Both the position numbers and the translations under genes were made by a program. Below are positions 36,022-46,294 of a DNA stretch of 64,000 bases, piece by piece. The notes beneath the pieces are model-generated. The model was not told the origin of the DNA. It worked only from the letters and a program-made list of their open reading frames with translations, and searched no databases. This DNA comes from Aurantiacibacter sp. MUD11 (GTDB lineage Bacteria > Pseudomonadota > Alphaproteobacteria > Sphingomonadales > Sphingomonadaceae). How positions within the stretch are numbered: the stretch's first letter is position 1; the number at the start of each line of letters is the position of its first letter. Where the stretch lies: assembly GCF_026967575.1 (NCBI RefSeq), contig NZ_CP114054.1, forward strand, positions 1,116,001 through 1,180,000, in the 5' to 3' direction.

Positions 36022-37023
36022 ATGAAACTCTGGGTTGCAGGAATTTCCGCCGTCGCCCTGGCCGTGGTGCCCGCGCTGGCGCAGGGTAATGGCAGGGGCA
36101 ACGGGCAAGGTGGCAATGTCGGACCTTCCGCTGCGGCGGAACGCGGGAACGGCCAGGCTAATGACAACCGCGGTGCCAGCGCCAATGCCGATCGCGGCGC
36201 ACGCGGGAACGGTCCGGCGGAGGCGCGCGGCAATCGCGCCGGACCAGCTCCGGAAAGCAACGCGGGTCGCGGACCCGATACCGTCCGGGGCAACGGCGGG
36301 GGCCGCGAAGCGCAACCAGCACGCGGCAATGGCGCAGGCAATGCCGGGGGCAATCGTGGGGGCAATGGCGCTTCCGACATCGCAAGGATCACCTACGCCC
36401 CGGCCCCGACAATCGAGTTCCGCCTCCGCGCCAATGGCGTGGCAGATGGTTGTCCGCCCGGCCTTGCGCGCAAGTACAATGGCTGCCGTCCGCCCGGCCT
36501 CGCCCGGCAACAGGACGGCGACCGCTATCGTCGCTACGCTCCCGACTGGTGGGGTCTGGGCAGCCTGCTGCGCGACGTGCGCGGCAGCTACTTCTACGAC
36601 GATGGCTACCTGCTCCGCCTTGGCCTCGACGGGCAAATATCGGGCTACATCCCGCTTCTGGGCGGCGCGCTGTCGATCGGCAATCCTTGGCCGGCCGACT
36701 ACCGCTATGCCCGGCTGCCGTCGTATTACGAGAGCTACTACGGCCTCGGTCGGCCCGAATATTACCGCTACGCCGACAACGTCGTGTACCGGCTGGACCC
36801 CGAAACCGCCGCCATCACCTCCATCGCCGCCATGCTGACGGGCGACGAGTTCGTCGTCGGCCAGCGCGCGCCGGACGGCTACGACATCTACAACGTGCCC
36901 TATAGCTATCGTGACCGGTATTACGACCGGCCGGGCGCACGCTATCGCTACAACAATGGCTACGTTTACGAGATCGACCCCGAGACCATGCTCGTGGTCG
37001 CGGCCATCGAACTGCTGATCTGA
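36022..37023 (+). CDS. Exported Asn/Gly-rich protein with C-terminal Tyr-rich domain
   Basis: A 333-residue secreted protein. After the signal peptide (MKLWVAGISAVALAVVPALA) comes a low-complexity zone to about residue 118 with repeated RGNG units, such as GNGRGNGQGGN and ARGNRAG. A globular part follows with GCPPGLARKYNGCRPPGLAR, a pair of short PPGLA repeats, and a Tyr-rich end with YRYADNVVYRLDPETAAITS and YNNGYVYEIDPETMLVV. The last two are a duplicated element. It resembles RcnB-like or surface-associated proteins of sphingomonads, but I do not assign a function. AGAGGAG precedes the ATG. Confidence 0.75.
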   Translation: MKLWVAGISAVALAVVPALAQGNGRGNGQGGNVGPSAAAERGNGQANDNRGASANADRGARGNGPAEARGNRAGPAPESNAGRGPDTVRGNGGGREAQPARGNGAGNAGGNRGGNGASDIARITYAPAPTIEFRLRANGVADGCPPGLARKYNGCRPPGLARQQDGDRYRRYAPDWWGLGSLLRDVRGSYFYDDGYLLRLGLDGQISGYIPLLGGALSIGNPWPADYRYARLPSYYESYYGLGRPEYYRYADNVVYRLDPETAAITSIAAMLTGDEFVVGQRAPDGYDIYNVPYSYRDRYYDRPGARYRYNNGYVYEIDPETMLVVAAIELLI

Positions 37024-37034
37024 CGGGAATCGCG

Positions 37035-37589
37035 ATGACATTCGATAACAGGCTTGCCGCCATGGCCGCCCTCGCCCTGCTGCTGACAGGATGCGGGACG
37101 GGTGGAAACGAAGAACAGTCGTCGGAGGGCGAGGTAAGCTCGGCGACGGTCGCCTCGCTGCTGGGCGAGGCGGAGAACCTGTCGCAGGTGTCCGATGTGC
37201 TGGGCGATGTCGGCCTGCAAAGCGTGTTCGATGGCAATGCCCCCTACACGATCTTCGCCCCGACCGACGAGGTGTTCGCGGCGCTGGACCTGCAATTGGA
37301 CGGCGACGAGATGCGCGCCGCGCGCGTGGCGATGATCCGCGAGCATATCGTGCCCGGCTTCCTGACCTTGCAAGACATCGAGACTGCCATCGATGGCGCG
37401 GAAGGCTCGGTCGAGCTGCAGACCATGGGTACCAACACGCTGACCATCCGCCGCGAAGTCGATGGCCTGCTGGTGACCTCTTCCGATGGGGCCGAAGCCC
37501 ACCTGGTCGGCCCCGCGGAAAGCGGCGTCAACGGTACGATCTTCCCGATCGATGCGCTGCTGAAAGATCTTGAACCGGTCGATCAGTAA
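37035..37589 (+). CDS. FAS1 (fasciclin) domain lipoprotein
   Basis: A 184-residue lipoprotein with lipobox LLTGC (Cys20), an acidic linker and one fasciclin domain. The domain marks are YTIFAPTDEVFAALD and the C-terminal GTIFPIDALLKDLEPV. FAS1 domains are used for adhesion in the envelope or extracellular matrix. It starts 11 bases after the Asn/Gly-rich protein gene, so the two are probably one unit and may both act at the cell surface. Its 3' end overlaps the convergent tamB stop by 7 bases. Confidence 0.86.
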   Translation: MTFDNRLAAMAALALLLTGCGTGGNEEQSSEGEVSSATVASLLGEAENLSQVSDVLGDVGLQSVFDGNAPYTIFAPTDEVFAALDLQLDGDEMRAARVAMIREHIVPGFLTLQDIETAIDGAEGSVELQTMGTNTLTIRREVDGLLVTSSDGAEAHLVGPAESGVNGTIFPIDALLKDLEPVDQ

Positions 37590-40500
37590 TCGCGGCGGTA
37601 TTCCGCCGCGGCCTGGTGCCGTCCCACGGTGCTGACCGTTGCCAGCAGGTTGAGCCAGCTGGTGATGCGGAACTCCAGGTCGGTGGCATTGTAGCCCGCC
37701 CCGTCGGTCACGATTTCCACGTAGAAGCGCCGTCCGAAATTCTTGCCCAGCGCGACCGCCGTACCGCGATCCAGCGCCGGGTCGGCCGGCACGATCCGCA
37801 GGCGGTCCAGCCCCACGGCGGTGCGCAGGCGGTTGATCGGATCAACCCCGCCCCCGCCGCGCAGGCTGGCCACCGCCGCGCCCAGTTGCAGCGCATCGGT
37901 GGCGGACAGGTCGGTGATCGAACCGCCGAACAGCAGCCGCGCAAGCAGTTCCTCTTCCGGCAGGGCGGGCACGCTGGAGAAGGCGATATCCGGCTGGCTG
38001 GCATTGCCGCGCACGGTCACCTGGACGGACAGGTCGTTGACCTCGGTCTCGGCCAGCAGGTCGATCCGCGGATCGATGGGCACGCTCCGGTCGAAGTCGA
38101 TCTCGCCGCGGGTGATTTCGAAACGCGTCCCGGCGAAGGAATAGAAGCCCTGCCGCGGCACGATGGAGACCGAACCGCCAAGGCGCGGATCGTCGGTGGT
38201 GCCGCGCAGCAGCAGGTTGTCGGTGCGCCATTCGCTGTCGAGTCCCATGCCGTCGACCTCGATCCCGCCCGGCGCGCTGACATCGATCAGGTAGCGCCAT
38301 GGCTGGCTGCGTGCGGCAATCGGCGCGGCATCGGCGGGCAGGTTGATCTCGGTCACCGCGACATTGGGCAACTCGGCAATGGCTTCCGCCTGCCCCAGTC
38401 GCCAGTTGGCGCTGCTGACGGTCAGGCGGCCCGCGATGGTACCGCCCACACCGTTGGAGACGATGCGCATCGGCCCGGTGACGGTCGCGCCCATGTTCTC
38501 GAGGTCGAGGACCTCGGCATTGCGCGCCGCCATCCGCAAGTCGATCTGCGGACCGCGCCCGCCAGAGATGTTCGACAGGTCGACGATGCCGCTGCCGGAG
38601 ATGCGCCCGCCATTGGGCGCCGTACCGGAGAAGCTGGTGAGCGCGAGGCGCGAACCGGTAAACCGCCCGCGTGCCGAAACGCCGCTGATGTCGGTACCGG
38701 TCAGCGCGCTGCGCACGCGCAGGTCGTCACCCGACAGCGATCCGCGCACCTGCGGCTCCAGCAGGGTCCCGTCCACGTTGGCGGCAATACCGATATCGCC
38801 GGTCACGTCGAGCAGGTCGATTGCGGCCAGACGCCACAGCGCGGCGGCGGAACCGGTAAAGCGGAACTGGCCGGAGAGGTCGCCCGCATAGAGCCGTTCG
38901 GGCAGGCTGCCGGACTGCGCGAGATTGCTTACACGGGCCTGCAGGCGGCCCTCCGCTCCCGTCCCGTCGGACATGACCGCGCGCGCCTGCAGCAGCGTTT
39001 CCGAAAGGTCCGCCACGAGCGCGATATCGAGCGGTGACGAAGTGAGCAGCAGGCTGGAACGGGTCAGCCCCTCCACCATCACGCGGGCCTCGCCCACGGG
39101 CCGGTCATTCTCGCCTGCGCCCAGTTCCAGCACCCCGGATACCTTGCCACCCAGCCCCAGGTCGCCGCTGATCGCGCCGAGCCAGTCGAGCGAGAGATCG
39201 TTCATGGCCAGCCGTGCTTCCACCGGCGCCTCGCCGCCGAAACGGCCGCTGGCGATCACGAAGCCGTCGCCATAGCTGACCTGCGAGCGCTGCAGTTCCC
39301 AGCCGCCATCTTCGGTCCGCAGCACGACCGCGCGGCGCGGCATGCCGATCTCGTTCTCGGCATAGGAACCGTCGACTGCCACCGCGATCCGGTCCGGGGC
39401 GACATCGCCATTCACCAGCAGTTCGAACCGGCTGCCGCGCCGCCCGGTCATCGCAGCATCGAAATGGCCCGCACCATTGTGCACTTCGGCTTCAGCGGCG
39501 AGGCGACCGATGAACAGCGTGCCGAAGCTGACTCCCTGCAGGTTGGCATTGCCCGTCACCGTAGTGTTGCCTTCGGCAATCAGGCCGCCGGCATTGATCG
39601 TACCGCGATTGATGGCGAGCGAGACGGGGCCGTCGAAGCGGGCATTGCGCGCTTCCAGATCGACATCGAACCCTTGGCCACCATCGCGAACCGCAAGGTC
39701 GATCGTGCCGTTCATCCCGCCCCGGTTGACGCCGAGCGCGCCCGCCACGCCGCCCTCGACCAGGTTGAGCGTGCCCGCAACACGCGTCTCGGCCACGTCG
39801 AGGCGGTTTACGCGGATCGCGGTATCGCCATTCTCGGCGGTGACCAGGTTGAGCGAGCCGTCGAACGCACCCAGCATGGAGCCGCCCTCGGTTTCGATCA
39901 TGAAGCCCTCTTCGGTCGGCGCCAGCACCACGCGCACATCGGTAAGGCCTGCGGCGGGTAGCGGATCGGGAAGCATCAGGGTCGCGTAGGGGCCGTCTTC
40001 GGCCAACAGCGCTTCCACCGTGAACGGCCCGTAGTCGACATGCTGGCCGGCACCGGCGATGCTGGTGCCCGCTTCGTCGACCTGGCCGTCGAGGGTGGCG
40101 GTCAGATTCTCGGCATCCAGGTCGAACGACTGGAACACCAGCGGCACGCCCGAACCGAGGACTACCCCGCCGTCGAAACCGATCTGCGGCCCGGCAATGT
40201 TGGCGAGCAGGGGATTGGTCACCTCGTCCATCCGCCCCCGCACTTCGGTGCGCAGAGCCCATGGCGATCCGCCACCGATGCGGAAGCGGATATCCGCCGC
40301 CGCATCAAGGCGGCCAAGCTCGAAGAATTCGAGATCGGCCACGCGGACGGGACCGTTCACCTGCGTCAGTCCGCTGGCAAGATTGGCGTTCAGCCCCAAC
40401 CGGGCACTCATGCCCGGGAAGCGCAGTTCGAGGTCTTCGGAGAGGATCTCGTCACCGGCATAGACCAGCGTGCCTTCCAGCACGCCGTTGCGAAGGCGCG

Positions 40501-41776
40501 GATCGAACAGTTCGACGTTGCTGATGATCCGGGCGATGCTGGCCGACAGCGGCACGGTGACCCGCGTACCGTCGAAGACGAGCGTCCCCTCCTGCTGCAA
40601 CCCGTTGACGAGGATGCCGCCGGCATTGATCTGCGCAACACGCAGCGTGTGCGGCATGGTCAGGTCGCGGAAGGCACCATCCAGCGTGCCTTCAAGCACC
40701 GCGCCATCCAGCGTCACGTCAGAAGATAGCAGCGTGGCGTCGAGCAGCTGCACGTTGAGCGCCAGGCTGTCGAAAGCGTTGTTCGCGAGATCCACCGCGC
40801 CTTCGCCATCGGCATTCACGCCGCGCCCGCGCAGCACGAAATCGCCTTCCAGCACGCTATCCTCCAGCGTGCCCGATGCGGTCAGCGTGACGAGGTCGCC
40901 CAGCGCCCGGCCGGGAATACCGGTGAAATAGCCTTCGGGCCGCGCCCGGCCGACGATGCGATACTGGCCAGCCTCGTTGTAGATGTCGAAATCGAGCAGT
41001 TCGTCACCCCCCTGCGTGGCCAGCAGGTCGCCTTCCCAATAGGTCCAGCTGCCGTCGCCTGCGAGGCTGACCGAGAGGTCTTCCTCCGCGCCCACCATGG
41101 TGGCGAGAAACCCGCCCGCCGGCGCGCGCCAGTCGAGATCGAGGTCGAAGCGGTCGCCATCCGGCTGCACGTCGATCAGGGCCGCGAATTCGTCGCCGCC
41201 CCCGAACTCTCCGTCGACATCGAGATGTACCAGCCCGTCGCGGATGTTAGCCACGGCGGCGAAGTCGATCGTGCGCTGCTCGCCCAGCAGCCCCTCGGCC
41301 ACGGTCAGGTTGTCGATGACGAAACGGTCCACCCGGATATCGAAATCGGGCAGGATCGGCGCGTCGGGGTCGCCGGGCAACAGTTCAGGTGCAGCGTAGA
41401 GCGTGCCGTCGGTGAGGACGAGATGGCGGACGTCGAGCCCGCTGGTGAACCAGCGATAGGGCCGCCAGTTGAGATCGACCGTCGGCACCTCAAGGAACAG
41501 CGTGTCGTTGGCATCATAGAACTTCACGTCGTTGAGCGTGGAGCTCCAGAGTACCGAACCATCGATGCTGCCCACCTCGATTTGCAGGCCGGAGGCGGGC
41601 GCGACCTTGGCGATCTGGTCGACGATGAACTGGCGCCCCGGCGGCGTGTGCAGGAAAGCGATAACAAGCAGCAGCAGCAGGAACACCGCGCCAATGGCGA
41701 GGCCGATCCAGCGCAGGATCCGCAGCGGCAGGCTGCGGCGCGGCTGGTCCACGTGCTGTTCCTCCACCGCGACCAT
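37583..41776 (-). CDS. tamB: Translocation and assembly module protein TamB
   Basis: TamB is a large inner-membrane-anchored periplasmic protein, AsmA-like, that bridges to the outer membrane protein TamA in outer membrane protein and lipid transport. The 1397-residue product has one membrane helix near the N-terminus (LAIGAVFLLLLLVIAFLHTP), then a long run of beta-rich repeats and the DUF490 C-terminal domain, with GSVSIVPRQGFYSFAGTRFE, DPRIDLLAETEVNDLSVQVT and LLARLLFGGSITDLSATDAL. The final YRRDY is C-terminal. The start overlaps the tamA stop by one base. Length fits the family. Confidence 0.93.
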   Translation of the reverse strand: MVAVEEQHVDQPRRSLPLRILRWIGLAIGAVFLLLLLVIAFLHTPPGRQFIVDQIAKVAPASGLQIEVGSIDGSVLWSSTLNDVKFYDANDTLFLEVPTVDLNWRPYRWFTSGLDVRHLVLTDGTLYAAPELLPGDPDAPILPDFDIRVDRFVIDNLTVAEGLLGEQRTIDFAAVANIRDGLVHLDVDGEFGGGDEFAALIDVQPDGDRFDLDLDWRAPAGGFLATMVGAEEDLSVSLAGDGSWTYWEGDLLATQGGDELLDFDIYNEAGQYRIVGRARPEGYFTGIPGRALGDLVTLTASGTLEDSVLEGDFVLRGRGVNADGEGAVDLANNAFDSLALNVQLLDATLLSSDVTLDGAVLEGTLDGAFRDLTMPHTLRVAQINAGGILVNGLQQEGTLVFDGTRVTVPLSASIARIISNVELFDPRLRNGVLEGTLVYAGDEILSEDLELRFPGMSARLGLNANLASGLTQVNGPVRVADLEFFELGRLDAAADIRFRIGGGSPWALRTEVRGRMDEVTNPLLANIAGPQIGFDGGVVLGSGVPLVFQSFDLDAENLTATLDGQVDEAGTSIAGAGQHVDYGPFTVEALLAEDGPYATLMLPDPLPAAGLTDVRVVLAPTEEGFMIETEGGSMLGAFDGSLNLVTAENGDTAIRVNRLDVAETRVAGTLNLVEGGVAGALGVNRGGMNGTIDLAVRDGGQGFDVDLEARNARFDGPVSLAINRGTINAGGLIAEGNTTVTGNANLQGVSFGTLFIGRLAAEAEVHNGAGHFDAAMTGRRGSRFELLVNGDVAPDRIAVAVDGSYAENEIGMPRRAVVLRTEDGGWELQRSQVSYGDGFVIASGRFGGEAPVEARLAMNDLSLDWLGAISGDLGLGGKVSGVLELGAGENDRPVGEARVMVEGLTRSSLLLTSSPLDIALVADLSETLLQARAVMSDGTGAEGRLQARVSNLAQSGSLPERLYAGDLSGQFRFTGSAAALWRLAAIDLLDVTGDIGIAANVDGTLLEPQVRGSLSGDDLRVRSALTGTDISGVSARGRFTGSRLALTSFSGTAPNGGRISGSGIVDLSNISGGRGPQIDLRMAARNAEVLDLENMGATVTGPMRIVSNGVGGTIAGRLTVSSANWRLGQAEAIAELPNVAVTEINLPADAAPIAARSQPWRYLIDVSAPGGIEVDGMGLDSEWRTDNLLLRGTTDDPRLGGSVSIVPRQGFYSFAGTRFEITRGEIDFDRSVPIDPRIDLLAETEVNDLSVQVTVRGNASQPDIAFSSVPALPEEELLARLLFGGSITDLSATDALQLGAAVASLRGGGGVDPINRLRTAVGLDRLRIVPADPALDRGTAVALGKNFGRRFYVEIVTDGAGYNATDLEFRITSWLNLLATVSTVGRHQAAAEYRRDY

Positions 41777-43974
41777 CAGAACGCCTGCCCCAGCGCGACA
41801 TAGACCGCGATCCAGTTGTCATTGGGGCCTGGATTGAGCGGGAAGGCGACGTCCAGCCGCAGCGGGCCGAAACCGGTGTCGTAACGCACACCAAGGCCTG
41901 CGCCGTACTTGATCGTCTCGAAATCCGGGGTCGGGTCCAGCCCCACCGTACCCGCATCGAAGAACGGCACCACGCTGATCAGGCCGTCCATCAGCCCCGT
42001 GCGGATACGCGCCTCAACCGAAGCTTCGACCAGGCTGCGGCCACCCAGCGGATCGCCCGTGTCGTTGAGCGGTCCGATTTCGCGATAGCCGTAACCGCGC
42101 ACCGAACCGCCGCCGCCGGCATAGAGCCGCCGCGACGGGGCGATGGCCGCCAGCGGCGCGCCCGGAATGCTCGCCACCCGCACGCGGCCCGCCAGCACGG
42201 TGTTTTCGCCCACGCTCTGGTAATACGACGCATCCAGCTGGCTGCGCAGGTAGAAGCTCTGCACCCCGTCGTTTTCGGATGCTTCGGGCGAGAGGCGGCC
42301 GGACAGGCGCCAGCCCTTGGAGGGATCGAGCAGGTCGTCGGATGAATCGAGCTGCGCGAACAACGGCAGGGCGGCGACGTAGAACGTCTCGCGCGCCAGC
42401 AGGGTACCGTCCGCCGCGCGTTCGCTTTCCTCCGTGGCGACCAGTTCGATCCCGGCCGACCAGCTGAAGTCCTTCTGGAACAGCAGGGTCGAAACGCGCT
42501 CGTAACCGCCGACAATCGCAATGCTGCGTGCGTCGTAGGCGTCGTAGTCGACCGTGCTGGCATAGGCATCCACCGTCAGGATGCGGTCGCGACCGTAGAA
42601 GTTGTTCTTGCGGAAGGTGATACCGGCCAGCTGCTCCTGCGTACCGGCGATGCCGCGCACCCGCAACATGCCCTCGGGCGGGAACAGGTTGCGGTGCTCC
42701 CAGCTCGCCTCCACCCGCACGCCTTCCTCGGTACCGTAGCCGATATTGGCCGCGATCGTGCGTTGCGGCGCTTCGGTCAGTTCGGCCTGGATATCGACGA
42801 CGCCGGGCGTATCGCCCTGTGGTTCCTGCACCACCACCGGGGTCAGGTCGACCGAGCCCACCAGGCCGGTCGCCAGGATCGCGCGGCGCAAGTCGAACTG
42901 GTCGGAGCGGCGATAGATGTCGCCCTCGTCCCAGCGCGCGATGCGGGTGAGGTGGCGGCTGGAGAGGTAGTCCGGCAGGTTGGACGTGACCCCGCGGAGT
43001 GTGTAGCGCCCGCCCGGCTCCACCGGCATCGTAATGTCGCCTTCGCTGCGATCGTGGTCGACCAGCAGGCTGGGCGCATCGACGGCCGCAAAGGGATAGC
43101 CCTGCTCGCCGAGCGCGGTGTCGAGATCGAACTGCTCGGTTTCGATCGCGTCGAGCGAAATCGGGTAGCCCGGCCAGATCTGGTATTCCGCGCGCAGCTT
43201 GTCGTAATTGGGGCCGGTCGCGGCAAGGTTGCCAAGATCGATGGCGCCTACGGCATAGCGCCGGCCGGGAATGATATCGAAGCGAACGGCAGCACCGTTC
43301 AGGTCGGACTCGGTGCTGGCATCGACCGCGCCCACGGTGCGGATCACCTGCGCATCGAAATAGCCGTAGACGTTGAGCAGCCGGTTCAGCAGTTCCTCGT
43401 CCACCCGCGCCTGCGCGGCGAGGCGGGCGATGTTTCCGTCATCGTCGTATTCCTCGACGGTCGAAAGGCTCCTGAACCGGTCGAGGAATTCGTCGCGTTC
43501 CGGGAACAGCGCGCGGTCGCTGGGGAAGACCAGCACCAGCTCGTCCGAGAGTTTCTCCTCGCTGCCGAGCGGAAGCGGCGCGATCTGGTCCTCGAACGTG
43601 GCGAACTCGATCTCCTCACCATCGCTTTCCAGCGGCGCGAGTTGCGGCAGTTCGACGGCCTCGGGCCAGGGCACCGTGACCAGCGGCATTTCCGCCAGCG
43701 GCGAATCCACGTCGAGCTGCGGTTGTGCTTCTGCCCCGGCCTCGTCCTGCGGCGGCACGCCCTCGGCGGCCCAGTCCTCCGGATTGAGCACGGCCTCGTC
43801 GGGGATCAGGTCTTCCACCTGCTGCGAATCCTGCAGGTTCTGCGCGGCGACCGGCTGGGCCAGAACCGCAAGCGCCGCGGCCAGCGCGGTGGAAGAGACA
43901 CGGGAATTTCGGATAGGCTCAGGCCAGCTTGAATTCGCGCTGCAGGCCAGGGGTGTTGTCCTTGCCACCGCCAT
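41776..43974 (-). CDS. tamA: Outer membrane protein TamA (Omp85 family)
   Basis: TamA is an Omp85-family outer membrane protein with periplasmic POTRA repeats, partner of TamB. The product has a signal segment ([19 protein letters not shown]), a 100-residue acidic Pro-rich linker, POTRA-like domains and a 16-strand barrel. Barrel signatures are [40 protein letters not shown] and [20 protein letters not shown]. It ends in phenylalanine (LGQAF). The start is uncertain: the first in-frame ATG is 43974, which overlaps bpt by 56 bases and gives 732 residues; no ATG, GTG or TTG lies between it and the signal core except GTG 43968. Confidence 0.88.
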   Translation of the reverse strand: MAVARTTPLACSANSSWPEPIRNSRVSSTALAAALAVLAQPVAAQNLQDSQQVEDLIPDEAVLNPEDWAAEGVPPQDEAGAEAQPQLDVDSPLAEMPLVTVPWPEAVELPQLAPLESDGEEIEFATFEDQIAPLPLGSEEKLSDELVLVFPSDRALFPERDEFLDRFRSLSTVEEYDDDGNIARLAAQARVDEELLNRLLNVYGYFDAQVIRTVGAVDASTESDLNGAAVRFDIIPGRRYAVGAIDLGNLAATGPNYDKLRAEYQIWPGYPISLDAIETEQFDLDTALGEQGYPFAAVDAPSLLVDHDRSEGDITMPVEPGGRYTLRGVTSNLPDYLSSRHLTRIARWDEGDIYRRSDQFDLRRAILATGLVGSVDLTPVVVQEPQGDTPGVVDIQAELTEAPQRTIAANIGYGTEEGVRVEASWEHRNLFPPEGMLRVRGIAGTQEQLAGITFRKNNFYGRDRILTVDAYASTVDYDAYDARSIAIVGGYERVSTLLFQKDFSWSAGIELVATEESERAADGTLLARETFYVAALPLFAQLDSSDDLLDPSKGWRLSGRLSPEASENDGVQSFYLRSQLDASYYQSVGENTVLAGRVRVASIPGAPLAAIAPSRRLYAGGGGSVRGYGYREIGPLNDTGDPLGGRSLVEASVEARIRTGLMDGLISVVPFFDAGTVGLDPTPDFETIKYGAGLGVRYDTGFGPLRLDVAFPLNPGPNDNWIAVYVALGQAF

Positions 43975-44770
43975 CGGCGGCCGGTTCGCAACTGCCAGCA
44001 GACTGCGCCACGTTCTCGATAAGGCGTTTCTGCTCATCATCGCCAAGCCTGCGCCAGCCTTCGGGACCAAGTACTTCGAGCGGGCGGAAGCGCACCTTGT
44101 ACTGCATGCGCTGCGATCCTTCGACCCAATAGCCGAGGTAAACGAAAGGCAGGCCTGCCTCCGCCGCACGGCTGATGTGATCGAGAATGACGAAGTTGCC
44201 AAGCCCGCTACGGTCCTCAAGCTCCGGGTCGTAGAAGCTGTAGATCATCGACAACCCGTCCCCCTGCCGGTCTGTCAGGCACGCGGCGACAAGTCGTCCC
44301 GGCCCGCCATCGGCAGAAGGTTCTCTGTACTCGATTACAAAGCTGGAAACGCTGGTGTGTTCCACCATGTCGGCATAATCCACCTCGTCCATGGCAGCCA
44401 TGCCGCCGCCGGGGTGGCGATGTTCGAGATAGCGTTGCAGCAGGGCGAACTGCTCGCTGGTCGCCCACGGACGACATTCGGTGACGATCAGATCGGCGTT
44501 GCGATTGAGCGTCCGGCGCTGCGCCTTGGACGGCTTGAAATCCAGGGCCGCCACCCGCACCGAAACGCAGGCACGGCAACCCTCGCAGCTGGGACGATAG
44601 GCCACGGTCTGGCTACGGCGGAAGCCGATCCGGCCCAGCGCATCGTTCAGCTGTTCGGCATGCGGGCCCTTCAGTTCCGTGAACACCTTGCGTTCCGTCC
44701 TGCCCGGCAGATACGGACACGGCGCGGGGCTGGTCACGAAAAAGCGGGGAAAGCGAACGGGGGCCGTCAC
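43919..44770 (-). CDS. bpt: Aspartate/glutamate leucyltransferase Bpt
   Basis: Bpt (Ate family) transfers leucine from Leu-tRNA to N-terminal Asp or Glu, marking proteins for the N-end rule pathway. The 283-residue protein shows [18 protein letters not shown], the double cysteine segment [32 protein letters not shown] and [20 protein letters not shown], all conserved in the family. The start is GTG 44770. The last 40 residues are a low-complexity extension ([15 protein letters not shown]) after the conserved core, and its coding sequence overlaps the likely tamA start. Confidence 0.93.
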   Translation of the reverse strand: MTAPVRFPRFFVTSPAPCPYLPGRTERKVFTELKGPHAEQLNDALGRIGFRRSQTVAYRPSCEGCRACVSVRVAALDFKPSKAQRRTLNRNADLIVTECRPWATSEQFALLQRYLEHRHPGGGMAAMDEVDYADMVEHTSVSSFVIEYREPSADGGPGRLVAACLTDRQGDGLSMIYSFYDPELEDRSGLGNFVILDHISRAAEAGLPFVYLGYWVEGSQRMQYKVRFRPLEVLGPEGWRRLGDDEQKRLIENVAQSAGSCEPAADGGGKDNTPGLQREFKLA

Positions 44771-44899
44771 GGGGCTGTACAGGTCCTTATGGCTCGGTTG
44801 CGACGCATATCGCCGCTTTACCGTGCAGCCTTATGACCACAGGGATTCGCGACGTTGAACCATATTAACCATAAAAGGCGCGCAACTGACCATTAATTT

Positions 44900-44918
44900 C
44901 CACAAATTGCTTTTGTGG
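44900..44918 (-). terminator. Hairpin downstream of ilvA
   Basis: CCACAAA (44900-44906) and TTTGTGG (44912-44918) form a 7-pair stem with a 5-base loop, 23 bases past the ilvA stop on the minus strand. The bases after it are AAATTAATG rather than a T-run, so termination is plausible but weak. The rest of 44771-44941 is AT-rich and may hold the bpt promoter (TTAACC and TTAA boxes). Confidence 0.35.
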
Positions 44919-44941
44919 CTCGGTTAACGGCCCAAAAGGGG

Positions 44942-46180
44942 TCAGTTCAATTCCACCTGCGTAACGTGATAGCCCTTGTTGGTGAGCGACTTGACCAGCG
45001 CCTCCAACTGCTCGCGATCGCGCGCTTCGCACTCGATATCGGTCACCAGGCCCTTGGCCGGCAGGTTGGTGAAGATGCGCTGGTGGTAAATCTCGATGAT
45101 GTTGACGTTGTGCTTGTCGAACTCGCGCATCACCTTGAACAGCGCCCCGGGGCGATCCTGCAGGGTGATCTGCAGGCGCGCCAGGCGGCCCGAACGGGCT
45201 AGGTCGCGCAGCAGCACGTTGGCCAGCAGGCGGGTGTCGATATTGCCGCCGCACAGCACCAGGCCGACCTTCTTGCCGGCGAAGCGGTCACGATGCGCCA
45301 GCACGGCGGCGAGGCCGGCCGCACCGGCACCCTCGACCACGGTCTTCTCGATCTGCAACAGCAGCGAAACCGCTTCTTCCAGGTGCGGCTCGTCCACCAG
45401 CAGGATGTCGTCGACCAGTTCCTCGATGATGCCCTGGGTAAACTTGCCCGGCTCCTTCACCGCGATGCCTTCGGCCAGCGTATCGCCGCCGCAGGGCATG
45501 TGCGTGCCGTGCCAGGCATTGTAGGACGAGGGATAGAGCCGCGCCTCGGCCCCGATCACGGTAACCGGCGGTTCCTGCGCCTTGGCCACGGTCGCCATGC
45601 CCGAGATCAGGCCGCCGCCGCCGATCGGCACGACGATGCAATCGAGTTCGGGCGCATCCTCGAACAATTCCAGCGCCACGGTGCCCTGCCCCGCAGCCAC
45701 CTGCGGATCGTCGAAGGGATGGACGAAGGTGAGGCCCAGTTCCTGCTCCAGCTTGCGGGCATGGGCATAGGCCTCGTCGAAAGTCTCGCCCTCCAGCACC
45801 ACCTTGCCGCCGACCGCCTCGGTCTGCATCACCTTCACCGTGGGCGTGGTGCGCGGCATCACGATGGTGACGGGTACGCCCAGCCGGGTGCCATGGTAGG
45901 ACAGACCCTGCGAGTGGTTGCCCGCCGAAGCCGCGATCACGCCGCGCTGGCGCTGCTCGTCGGTCAGCTGCAGCAGCGCGTTGAGCGCGCCGCGTTCCTT
46001 GTAGGCGGCGGTGAACTGCAGGTTCTCGAACTTCAGCCAGATTTCCGCCCCGGTAATCTTCGACAGCGTCTGCGAATGCATGGTCGGCGTGCGCACGACG
46101 GCGCCCTTGATGCGCTCGGCGGCAGCACGCACGTCATCCACGGTCAGCGTGGGGCTCAGGCTGGTCTCGGTTCCCATCAT
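44942..46180 (-). CDS. ilvA: Threonine ammonia-lyase (threonine dehydratase) with ACT domain
   Basis: A PLP enzyme that deaminates threonine to 2-oxobutyrate, the first step of isoleucine synthesis or of threonine breakdown. The 412-residue product has the PLP lysine in TAAYKERGALNALL, the phosphate loop VVPIGGGGLISGMATVAKAQ and ASAGNHSQGLSYHGT. The C-terminal ACT-type domain begins near LQITLQDRPGALFKVMREF. Length and single ACT domain fit the shorter TdcB/IlvA group rather than the 514-residue E. coli IlvA with two. ATG 46180 and ATG 46177 are adjacent; either may be used. Confidence 0.93.
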   Translation of the reverse strand: MMGTETSLSPTLTVDDVRAAAERIKGAVVRTPTMHSQTLSKITGAEIWLKFENLQFTAAYKERGALNALLQLTDEQRQRGVIAASAGNHSQGLSYHGTRLGVPVTIVMPRTTPTVKVMQTEAVGGKVVLEGETFDEAYAHARKLEQELGLTFVHPFDDPQVAAGQGTVALELFEDAPELDCIVVPIGGGGLISGMATVAKAQEPPVTVIGAEARLYPSSYNAWHGTHMPCGGDTLAEGIAVKEPGKFTQGIIEELVDDILLVDEPHLEEAVSLLLQIEKTVVEGAGAAGLAAVLAHRDRFAGKKVGLVLCGGNIDTRLLANVLLRDLARSGRLARLQITLQDRPGALFKVMREFDKHNVNIIEIYHQRIFTNLPAKGLVTDIECEARDREQLEALVKSLTNKGYHVTQVELN

Positions 46181-46294
46181 GGATGGTGCGCCTAGAGCAA
46201 CTGCGCGCCCGTGCAAATAGGCAGCGCGCTTTCGCTGCACAAAGATTGCCCGTGGTGATTGTAATGCCGCACCAGATTGGGCATCGCACGCGCC

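Noticed and set aside
43975-44220. Extension of TamA to an ATG at 44220
   Set aside because: It would overlap bpt by about 300 bases and has no signal-like sequence; the signal core is near 43890.
44771-44941. Small gene or RNA between bpt and ilvA
   Set aside because: No open frame with a ribosome site and only a weak hairpin; it looks like a leader and 3' region.
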